Positions 5,738-10,705 of a DNA stretch of 10,705 nucleotides are shown here, piece after piece (position 1 is the first letter of the stretch; each line of letters starts with the position of its first letter). The position numbers and the translations under genes are program-made. Origin of the DNA: an uncultured Clostridia bacterium (GTDB lineage Bacteria > Bacillota > Clostridia > TANB77 > CAG-508); NCBI GenBank assembly GCA_934167365.1, contig CAKPKU010000052.1:1-10705 (forward strand), written 5' to 3'. The notes under the pieces are model-generated. The model made no database searches. It saw only the letters and a program-made list of their open reading frames with translations, and was not told the origin of the DNA.

Positions 5738-7060
5738 TTAATAAATCATCTTAAGGTTTGGATACGTAAACCTTGTCATTAATTGGCTCTCTGGAAATCC
5801 ACATTGGTAATTACAACATACCTCTGCACTATTATCTGCTGAATGAACTAAATTCATTGCAAGTTTTTGCCATTCAATATTCTTTCCATCATACCATTTA
5901 ACTATATTTCCATCCCAATTTGGAGAATATTCATTTCTTATAAATCTTTTTCTTTCTAATATATTTTTAACACTATCTTGTATTAAAAATATATAATTTG
6001 GACCAAACATATATCTAACATATTTATATCCATCTGGATGGAATATTATCATTCTAGAAAATCCCAAAGTTTGACTTTCTCCTAAATTTACCATATAACC
6101 ACCAGTAGACATATGACCATTGCAAAGAAAGTTCTTAAATTCTTCATTACGATTAATATAAAACGAAGATGTTTTAATCATTGCAAGATTAAGTTTATTT
6201 TCATAAAAAAATCTTGGAGTTAAATCATCTAATTTATATTGTATACCAAATATATTTACATATTTCTGATATTCTAATCCTAATTTTTTTCGTTCAGAAG
6301 ATATCCATTGTAATAGCTCAAGCTGTCTTTTATAATCTTCTTTATTGATTCTAAGCATTTTGAGTTCCTTGTTTACAATTTTTATTTTCTTATCTGCATA
6401 TATGAGACTATCTTTATTCGCAATCTTATTTGCTTTATTATATTCCCAATTTTCATATAAGAAATTTGCATACCCTTGTAAAATAGAGTATTTTTCTTTA
6501 CATTCTTCAATATATCTTACTTGTCTGTCACTAATTGCCATTTTCATGTTTTGCTTTAACTCATATGCCATTAATCTAAGTGTTTCTAGCCTATTTTTTA
6601 AATCATCCTCAACTACAATGTATTCCTTATACCAGGATATATCTAACTTTTCAGCTTTTCCACACTTATATCCAACACATGGTGATGGGTCAACTTGAAA
6701 ACAACAATTATACTCATCATACACTATTAATATAAAATGAGTTGTAGTTGCATTTTCTATTTCAAAAATATTTGATTTAGCAAATACAACATAGTATTTT
6801 ACGCCAATTTTATTTAATTCTAAATAATGTCTAAGAACATTACATGCAGTGTACGAATCGCCTATCATTGTTTCCTCATCCTTTTTAGGATTAGGTATGT
6901 AGCTTGTAAGCATTGTCTGCCGTACTATGTCACATGCTAGTTGTAGCTTTTCTACAAAGCTTAATTTTTCAAGTGCTTTGGTAAACACTGTTTCTCCAAA
7001 GGCATCTCGATTTCCTGAAATGGGTTTTAATTCCCATAGCATAGGTAAAAGTTTATTCAT
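5738..7060 (-). CDS. Unrecognised 440-residue protein with transglutaminase-like Cys-His-Asp pattern
   Basis: I do not recognise the family by name. Residues 67-126 look like the core of the transglutaminase/papain-like fold: GDSYTACNVLRHYLEL (Cys73 at the start of a helix), GVKYYVVFAKS (a strand after a turn), THFILIVYD (His108) and CCFQVDPSP (Asp124). The spacing, 35 residues from Cys to His and 16 from His to Asp, suits a catalytic triad. Such domains act as proteases, amidases or acyltransferases. Residues about 150-265 are helical and charged, likely coiled coil. The last 150 residues form a mixed domain with FHPDGYKYVRYMFGP (340-354), several aromatics, and three Cys (415, 416, 420). 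There is no signal peptide or membrane helix, so it is cytosolic. It starts with an AAGGTGG ribosome site 32 bases after the glycosyltransferase stop and is the last gene of the three-gene unit. The triad assignment is inference. Confidence 0.6.
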   Translation of the reverse strand: MNKLLPMLWELKPISGNRDAFGETVFTKALEKLSFVEKLQLACDIVRQTMLTSYIPNPKKDEETMIGDSYTACNVLRHYLELNKIGVKYYVVFAKSNIFEIENATTTHFILIVYDEYNCCFQVDPSPCVGYKCGKAEKLDISWYKEYIVVEDDLKNRLETLRLMAYELKQNMKMAISDRQVRYIEECKEKYSILQGYANFLYENWEYNKANKIANKDSLIYADKKIKIVNKELKMLRINKEDYKRQLELLQWISSERKKLGLEYQKYVNIFGIQYKLDDLTPRFFYENKLNLAMIKTSSFYINRNEEFKNFLCNGHMSTGGYMVNLGESQTLGFSRMIIFHPDGYKYVRYMFGPNYIFLIQDSVKNILERKRFIRNEYSPNWDGNIVKWYDGKNIEWQKLAMNLVHSADNSAEVCCNYQCGFPESQLMTRFTYPNLKMIY

Positions 7061-7092
7061 AACGAACCCACCTTTCTAAAAAAAACATATAT

Positions 7093-8349
7093 CTATTTAG
7101 ACTTTATAAAAAAATTTAGAAATTCAGCACAAATTTTCTCAAAATTATAAGTATCATTCAATTTTATTTGTGAATTTTTATTAAACTCTACTATATCATT
7201 TGAATTAAAGTGCTTTTTTACTTTATGTGCCGACTCTTCTAAATTATTTAAATCAATAAGAAGTCCATCTTTTTTATCATCAATTTGTTCATGTAATCCA
7301 CCAATATCATTTGCAACAATTAGTATATTGTTTCTATTTAGCTTTCTTACCTGATTTACTATTAAACCAAATATTTCCTTTTTTGAAGGAATTAATAAAA
7401 TCATATTATTGTTATAGTGATTCATTATATAAAAAGGAAAATCAAATGGAACATCTATATATAATTTAGAATTAGTAATTTTTGATTCCTCTTCATACTT
7501 TTTTATGATAGGCTGTCCTTTATAATATGGTTGAGCAATTACCACTGGTTTTACATTTAAGAGCTTTCCTAAAAACATTGTAGCATCAATATTTTTATAC
7601 TCTTCTGCTCTACCAAAGGCCAAAATTATATTATCTTCTTTTTCTATATCTTTGAATAGCTCTTCCATTTCACTATTTTCCTGATATGTTGTTTTTTCAG
7701 ATAATATTTCTCCATTTAAGATATTTACAATTTTATCTTTATTTAAAGAATACTCATCAACCATATGTTTAGAAATATATTTTCCAGTTCCACCCAAATA
7801 TGAATTTTTATTATTATTAATATAACTTACAGCTGATTCTTCCCAATTTATTCTTTCTTGTAAATTTTTTTCACTATTTTTAATTGCAGAATCTACTTTG
7901 TGTATTCTACCTGTTGAATGTGGAATCCATACTTTATAATGTTTTTCCATTTGAACAAGCATTTCATTTAATCCTGCAAAAGGTGTGTCATTTGATATTG
8001 TTAGTACAATATCATATTTTGAATAATCTATATTGTTAATATAATTTGCTGTATTTTGAGAAAGGATTTTCCAATCGTTTGGAGTTCCATAATTTACTTT
8101 TCCATCACTACCATTTGATATTTGAACAATATTTACATTTTTCATGTTTATATGTGTGTTATATGTATAATCTGAATATCCAAAAGAATCTGTTTTATAT
8201 TCTGGTGTAAATAAATTTATCTCATATTCATACATTCTTTTTTCTAATATCATTTGAAAAGTTTTTATATACCTTTTCACAATAGTTCCTACACCTGTAT
8301 AATGACTAATTATGCCATCATGTGCACATAAATTAATTAATAATTTCAT
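7093..8349 (-). CDS. GT4-like (GT-B fold) glycosyltransferase
   Basis: 418 residues, a normal length for GT4. The N-terminal half shows the opening loop with HYTGVGT (16-22), an acceptor-side SNDTPFAG (119-126) and PHSTG (143-147). The C-terminal nucleotide-binding half shows ILNGE (210-214), the phosphate-binding GRAEEYKN (Arg247, Lys252), EIFGLIVNQ (325-333), NDIGGLHEQI (347-356) and DGLLIDL (361-367). The EIFGL segment matches the E-x7-E signature, except that the second Glu is Gln333. That residue usually contacts the sugar-nucleotide, so specificity or activity may be altered. The enzyme should transfer a sugar from an NDP-sugar in the cytosol; the acceptor is unknown. The start has a strong GGAGG site placed inside the kinase gene, which it overlaps by 17 bases, indicating coupled translation. 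Confidence 0.82.
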   Translation of the reverse strand: MKLLINLCAHDGIISHYTGVGTIVKRYIKTFQMILEKRMYEYEINLFTPEYKTDSFGYSDYTYNTHINMKNVNIVQISNGSDGKVNYGTPNDWKILSQNTANYINNIDYSKYDIVLTISNDTPFAGLNEMLVQMEKHYKVWIPHSTGRIHKVDSAIKNSEKNLQERINWEESAVSYINNNKNSYLGGTGKYISKHMVDEYSLNKDKIVNILNGEILSEKTTYQENSEMEELFKDIEKEDNIILAFGRAEEYKNIDATMFLGKLLNVKPVVIAQPYYKGQPIIKKYEEESKITNSKLYIDVPFDFPFYIMNHYNNNMILLIPSKKEIFGLIVNQVRKLNRNNILIVANDIGGLHEQIDDKKDGLLIDLNNLEESAHKVKKHFNSNDIVEFNKNSQIKLNDTYNFEKICAEFLNFFIKSK

Positions 8350-8887
8350 TTATTACTTCCTCCATATTTTCCTTATGATATTCAATTATTTTTAAATTTG
8401 AAGAAACTTTATTACAATTTTCTAATGATATTTTTTCTAGCATTTTTTGATTTTCTATTGAACCATATGGATCTTTTGTGTTTTCAAAAGGTATAAAATA
8501 GCTCTTTCCTTTTGTAGTTAAATATATAATTTTCACATTTTTTTGATTGTACAAACTTTGTAAGCTCTTAAACCAAATTTCCACCTCTAAAGCTGAAAAT
8601 GATTCATCAAGTTTGGCTCTAAGTTGATTATATGAAAGCGTACTAATTGGACCTCTGTCTATTACAATTGTTCCTGATTTATATAAGTTTATTTTTTTAT
8701 TGTCATTAATTATAAATATGTTTTGATTAACTGGTGTTTTTTCTTTTAGATCAACAATTATTTCATCTACTGCATGTATATTACTTATATTGCTTTTTTT
8801 TATTTTATTTATTAGTGTTGTTTTTCCAACTCCTGGTAAACCTTCTAAAAAAACAATTTTTTTATCAGAAATTTCAAGATTCTTCAT
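8333..8887 (-). CDS. P-loop nucleotide/nucleoside kinase-like protein
   Basis: 184 residues from the ATG at 8887, which has an AAGGA site 11 bases upstream. An in-frame GTG at 8926 would add 13 residues but lacks a ribosome site. The Walker A motif is GLPGVGKTT (16-24) after a strand KIVFLE. A second core strand GTIVIDRGP (72-80) carries the D-R pair found in deoxynucleoside and thymidylate kinases. Next come a helical region, VKIIYLTTKGK (118-128), and FENTKDPYG (134-142), which may form part of the lid. The last strand is LKIIEYHKEN. The overall plan is that of the dNK/TMPK-like phosphotransferases, but the usual arginine-rich lid is not evident, so the substrate may be a nucleotide, a sugar or another small alcohol. 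It is the first gene of the unit with the glycosyltransferase and the 440-residue protein, and its stop overlaps the next start. Confidence 0.74.
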   Translation of the reverse strand: MKNLEISDKKIVFLEGLPGVGKTTLINKIKKSNISNIHAVDEIIVDLKEKTPVNQNIFIINDNKKINLYKSGTIVIDRGPISTLSYNQLRAKLDESFSALEVEIWFKSLQSLYNQKNVKIIYLTTKGKSYFIPFENTKDPYGSIENQKMLEKISLENCNKVSSNLKIIEYHKENMEEVINEIIN

Positions 8888-8915
8888 AAAAATTTTATTC
8901 CTTTCTTTTCTTATT

Positions 8916-8961
8916 AAAAAGTACACCTAGTAAAAAATATATACTTTTTTCATACTAGTAC
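8916..8961 (-). promoter_or_regulatory. Terminator-like hairpin in the leader of the kinase operon
   Basis: In minus-strand RNA, GTA-CTAGT and six A pair with six T, ACTAG and TAC, with bulges, and the structure is followed by five T. It lies between the promoter at 9062-9090 and the kinase start, in a leader of about 165 bases. It could be an attenuator or only an AT-rich fold. Confidence 0.35.
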
Positions 8962-9061
8962 CTTTAAAAATTAGAGTTTTAGTTTACAAAATATATCTTT
9001 AGATTGTCTTTAATATAACTTTTACATAAAATCCATATAGTTAATTATTTAAATTTTAATG

Positions 9062-9090
9062 ATTGTATCATTTTCTTAACCTATTTTCAA
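9062..9090 (-). promoter_or_regulatory. SigmaA-type promoter of the kinase-GT-440 aa operon
   Basis: On the minus strand TTGAAA and TACAAT are separated by 17 bases, just past the yabG terminator. Transcription should start near 9055, giving a long leader before the kinase start at 8887. This makes the three downstream genes independent of yabG. Confidence 0.68.
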
Positions 9091-9104
9091 CTAGTAATAT
9101 ATAC

Positions 9105-9148
9105 AAAAAGACTGACAATTTTACCTTAAGTAATTTATCAGCCTTTTT
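9105..9148 (-). terminator. Intrinsic terminator overlapping the 3' end of yabG
   Basis: In minus-strand RNA AAAAAGGCTGA pairs with TCAGTCTTTTT (one G-U pair), around a loop of 22 bases that can partly pair. The first arm contains the last yabG codons and its TGA stop. The second arm ends in five T. The pairing is perfect only for minus-strand RNA, supporting its direction. Confidence 0.75.
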
Positions 9149-9923
9149 TTCCTCTTGCTCCAATTCCATTTACTGCTTTTCTACCATTTCTTATTTTTGT
9201 TTCTATATCTGAAACGAAAATAATTTTATTTTTTGGTGCTTTAGAAATTTCTTCTGCTACTACTAATGGATCCATAAAATCTATTAAAATTCTAGCAGGC
9301 GAAGATGCAAAATTTGCTCCTGCATTTATTAATGCTTCATAATAACTTTGACATGCTCCTGCAAAAATTACTAAATCATCAATATTTCGATTCCATGACC
9401 TTGCTTCAATTACTGCTTTCATAAAGTATTTTGAATTTCTATAATTGTTTATGTCACTATAATTTTTTCCTTTTTTTATCATTCCATCATGTCCTGTAAT
9501 AACCAAAATATCTGGTTTATACCTTTGTAACAAACCTGTTACTACATTAGGTTGTTTATGCTCTGCAACGTGTTTAACAATATAATTCAAACCGCTCTTT
9601 TTGTAATATTTTTCTGTTTTTTCACTATATCTTTTATCTCCATCTAAATGCAATATTTTTCCATAATTTCCAGCAGTACGATTATTTATACCGCTCTCTA
9701 AATCAATCTTTTTATAAAGTTCATTTATTGCTTCATTAACTTTACCAGTATCAGCAATTCGTAAGTCTTCAACTGGTGCATCAGCCTCTACACGTATTGT
9801 TACTCCCTTTAAAACAGCAATCATTTTATTTCTATCTTTATTTATAACATCCTCTACATAAAATAATATATCATTATTATATGAGCCCCTTGAAACTATA
9901 TCTCCTTTTTTTATTCCCCTCAT
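9138..9923 (-). CDS. yabG: Sporulation-specific cysteine peptidase YabG
   Basis: 261 residues from the ATG at 9923, with a GGGGGAG ribosome site five bases upstream. A GTG at 9929 falls inside that site and is rejected. The N-terminus IKKGDIVSRGSYNNDILFYV is the SH3-like opening typical of YabG. The catalytic part has ILVITGHDG (His145) and FAGACQSYYEALINAGANFASSP (Cys191 in GACQS), matching the His and Cys needed for activity in the C. difficile enzyme. IEARSW and FVSDIETKIRNGRKAVNGIGARGKKG also fit the family. YabG is made in the mother cell late in sporulation and processes coat and cortex proteins such as SpoIVA, and in C. difficile preproCspA and preproSleC. A sigmaK-like promoter and a terminator frame the gene. 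In many relatives veg and sipL follow closely; here they start about 5 kb further on. Confidence 0.95.
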   Translation of the reverse strand: MRGIKKGDIVSRGSYNNDILFYVEDVINKDRNKMIAVLKGVTIRVEADAPVEDLRIADTGKVNEAINELYKKIDLESGINNRTAGNYGKILHLDGDKRYSEKTEKYYKKSGLNYIVKHVAEHKQPNVVTGLLQRYKPDILVITGHDGMIKKGKNYSDINNYRNSKYFMKAVIEARSWNRNIDDLVIFAGACQSYYEALINAGANFASSPARILIDFMDPLVVAEEISKAPKNKIIFVSDIETKIRNGRKAVNGIGARGKKG

Positions 9924-9953
9924 ACACACTCCCCCAAATATGTCGAATTATTA

Positions 9954-9981
9954 TATATTATGAAGATATTTGTATTTAGGT
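9954..9981 (-). promoter_or_regulatory. SigmaK-like promoter of yabG
   Basis: On the minus strand AC is followed after 17 bases by CATAATATA, fitting the sigmaK pattern (AC, 16-17 bases, CATAnnnTA). It lies about 30 bases before the yabG start and has no sigmaA -35. It agrees with the known late mother-cell, sigmaK-dependent expression of yabG in Bacillus. It is divergent from, and only eight bases apart from, the sigmaA promoter of the 43-residue gene. Confidence 0.55.
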
Positions 9982-9989
9982 GAATATAT

Positions 9990-10017
9990 TTGACATTTTA
10001 TGTAAATATGCTATAAT
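9990..10017 (+). promoter_or_regulatory. Perfect-consensus extended -10 sigmaA promoter of the 43-residue gene
   Basis: TTGACA and TATAAT are separated by 16 bases, with TGC directly before the -10. The ATGCTATAAT segment is identical to that of the veg promoter at 3888-3916. The predicted start is near 10024, 25 bases before the start codon. The strength suggests an abundant transcript in growing cells. Confidence 0.85.
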
Positions 10018-10048
10018 TTATATATCAACCCTAAGGGAGGTTTACTAT

Positions 10049-10180
10049 ATGAAAGAGCCTAGAGATACTTTTAGAGTCCGTAAAACTATCAGATTGGCAA
10101 AATTTTCATTATTATTCCTAGTAATAGGAATAATAATTTTCATGAGTGCACTCATGAAAATGGGTGTTTTGCACTTTTAA
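10049..10180 (+). CDS. 43-residue basic single-pass membrane peptide
   Basis: No family recognised. The start is set by AGGGAGG eight bases upstream; an in-frame upstream ATG at 9980 lies before the promoter and is rejected. Residues 1-18 (MKEPRDTFRVRKTIRLAK) are strongly basic. Residues about 19-37 form one hydrophobic helix (FSLLFLVIGIIIFMSALM), and the peptide ends MGVLHF. The positive-inside rule places the N-terminus in the cytosol. It has a consensus promoter and its own terminator, so the whole transcript is only about 195 bases. Unusually, the helix-coding part contains two adjacent perfect inverted repeats (10108-10137 and 10136-10161). It could be a regulatory membrane peptide, a type I toxin-like peptide, or a dual-function RNA; no antisense RNA promoter was identified. 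The well-supported expression signals make it likely to be real. Confidence 0.72.
   Translation: MKEPRDTFRVRKTIRLAKFSLLFLVIGIIIFMSALMKMGVLHF
10108..10161 (+). repeat. Two adjacent perfect hairpins within the 43-residue gene
   Basis: The first, 10108-10137, has a perfect 13-bp stem (ATTATTATTCCTA with its complement) closed by GTAA, a GNRA-type tetraloop in plus-strand RNA. The second, 10136-10161, is a perfect 26-bp palindrome centred on GTGCAC. They share only two bases and lie wholly within the coding sequence. Confidence 0.9.
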
Positions 10181-10184
10181 CCAC

Positions 10185-10218
10185 AAACTCCAGTCTATAA
10201 TAAAGACTGGAAGTTTTT
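10185..10218 (+). terminator. Intrinsic terminator of the 43-residue gene
   Basis: CCAGTCT pairs with AGACTGG around a 7-base loop. AAACT with AGTTT extends the stem past one bulged A, and five T follow. It begins four bases after the stop codon. Confidence 0.85.
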
Positions 10219-10229
10219 AATTATTTTAC

Positions 10230-10258
10230 TTGTAAATATTAATTATATATGATAAACT
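10230..10258 (+). promoter_or_regulatory. Possible sigmaA promoter of the zinc-ribbon gene
   Basis: TTGTAA and TAAACT are separated by 17 bases, with TGA before the -10. It follows the terminator of the previous gene and would give a leader of about 110 bases. In this leader AGTCTA (10260-10265) pairs with TAGACT (10297-10302) around a smaller TAGCT/AGCTA hairpin. Confidence 0.4.
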
Positions 10259-10376
10259 AAGTCTAGCTAATAAAGCTAAATAATTTAATAATTAAGTAGA
10301 CTATTTCCTTCAAAATTTTTTAAGGTCAATGTGTCCAACGATTTTTAAATAATAATTAAGAAGGAGGTAATTTACT

Positions 10377-10538
10377 ATGTCAGATAAAACAATAGTATGC
10401 AAAGATTGCGGAACAAATTTTATTTTCACAGAAGGTGAACAAGAATTTTATGCATCTAAAGGATTCACAAATGATCCAATAAGATGCCCAGAATGCAGAA
10501 AAGCTAGAAAAGCTGCAAGAAATAATAATCAACACTAA
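10377..10538 (+). CDS. Small zinc-ribbon protein (probable zf-trcl/PF13451 type)
   Basis: 53 residues. Two CxxC pairs, VCKDCG (Cys8, Cys11) and RCPECR (Cys37, Cys40), are 25 residues apart and should bind one zinc ion. Between them lies FIFTEGEQEFYASKGFTNDP, the conserved middle of this widespread zinc-ribbon family (F-x-F-T-x-GEQ-x-F-Y-x-x-KG). The basic tail RKARKAARNNNQH could contact nucleic acid. The function of the family is not established. The ribosome site AAGGAGG is strong, and the gene stands alone between two terminators. A 63-residue frame on the other strand is its shadow and lacks comparable signals. Confidence 0.88.
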   Translation: MSDKTIVCKDCGTNFIFTEGEQEFYASKGFTNDPIRCPECRKARKAARNNNQH

Positions 10539-10578
10539 AATAAAAATGTTGGAAATTATAATTTCCAACATTTTTATT
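10539..10578. terminator. Bidirectional terminator: perfect 40-bp palindrome
   Basis: Every base from 10539 to 10578 pairs with its mirror position around the centre TTATAA. The core TGTTGGAAAT/ATTTCCAACA is flanked by A5 on one side and T5 on the other, so it gives a stem plus U-tract on both strands. It starts directly after the zinc-ribbon stop codon and lies 17 bases past the stop of the convergent minus-strand gene. Confidence 0.9.
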
Positions 10579-10594
10579 GTTTTCTCTTATTTAT

Positions 10595-10705
10595 TTATAC
10601 TCCTTCAGATCCATCATCAATTTTTATTTTATCATAACCAACAATACCTCTAAATTCATTTAAAATATCATCATTTATAAATATTCCCCCAGACATTACT
10701 GAATT
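10595..10705 (-). CDS. C-terminal end of an unidentified protein (cut by the window edge)
   Basis: The last 36 codons of a minus-strand frame enter from the right edge, ending in a TAA at 10595-10597. The visible residues include MSGGIFINDDILNEFRG, then IVGYDKIKIDDGSEGV. They are mildly acidic with a regular strand-like pattern. The frame is open to the edge, matches the coding style of the neighbours, and ends just before the shared two-way terminator, which supports a real gene. Too little is present to name a family. Confidence 0.6.
   Translation of the reverse strand, partial: NSVMSGGIFINDDILNEFRGIVGYDKIKIDDGSEGV

Noticed and set aside
8888..8926. GTG start at 8926 for the P-loop kinase
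   Set aside because: No ribosome site before it; the ATG at 8887 has AAGGA 11 bases upstream and starts just before the first core strand.
9980..10048. N-terminal extension of the 43-residue gene from the ATG at 9980
   Set aside because: That ATG lies upstream of the -35 of the consensus promoter; the internal ATG at 10049 has the only strong ribosome site.
10380..10571. Minus-strand 63-codon hydrophobic frame
   Set aside because: It is antisense to the zinc-ribbon gene, begins inside the terminator palindrome and has no expression signals.
1..10705. tRNA, rRNA, insertion sequences, integrases or attachment sites
   Set aside because: I found no tRNA-like cloverleaf, rRNA sequence, transposase or flanking duplication, so the block between yabG and veg cannot be tied to a specific mobile element.

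Overview
The window is extremely AT-rich and its reading frames favour AT-ending codons. It carries several endospore-specific genes (yabG, a sipL-type SPOCS/LysM gene, yunB) together with veg. This points to an endospore-forming member of the Firmicutes, most likely the class Clostridia. I cannot name the species. Almost everything is on the minus strand; only two tiny genes near the right end are on the plus strand.

Layout, left to right. (1) 143-1108 (-): an exported, single-pass membrane protein with a cohesin-like outer domain and a highly charged tail, with its own sigmaA-type promoter and terminator. (2) 1202-3449 (-): a mother-cell sporulation operon, sipL-like then yunB, overlapping by 20 bases, with a possible sigmaE promoter. 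(3) 3559-3858 (-): veg, behind a perfect-consensus extended -10 promoter and followed by a strong terminator. (4) 4125-4595 (-): a CYTH-like protein with its own promoter. (5) 4966-5610 (-): a divergent Ham1/ITPase-like protein. (6) 5738-8887 (-): a three-gene unit made of a P-loop nucleotide-kinase-like protein, a GT4-like glycosyltransferase and a 440-residue protein with a Cys-His-Asp arrangement like transglutaminases. It is read from a sigmaA promoter through a leader of about 165 nt with a terminator-like hairpin, and ends at a GC-rich hairpin. (7) 9138-9923 (-): yabG, with a sigmaK-like promoter. (8) 10049-10180 (+): a 43-residue membrane peptide, divergent from yabG, with a consensus promoter, a strong RBS, two back-to-back perfect hairpins inside the coding region, and a terminator. 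(9) 10377-10538 (+): a 53-residue zinc-ribbon protein, then a perfect 40-bp palindrome acting as a two-way terminator against (10) the 3' end of an unidentified minus-strand gene at the right edge.

In Bacillus yabG and veg are neighbours, and in Clostridioides difficile yabG, veg and sipL lie close together. Here the order yabG - veg - sipL - yunB is kept, but about 5 kb holding five unrelated genes lies between yabG and veg. Four of these five resemble enzymes that handle nucleotides or nucleotide-sugars (P-loop kinase, glycosyltransferase, Ham1-like NTP pyrophosphatase, CYTH triphosphate-binding fold). The fifth looks like a cysteine hydrolase or acyltransferase. That block, and the hairpin-bearing 43-residue gene, are the parts most likely to hold undescribed biology. 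The two intergenic regions flanking the CYTH gene also share an 11-bp-phased TTACA direct repeat that resembles an OmpR/PhoP-type binding site.
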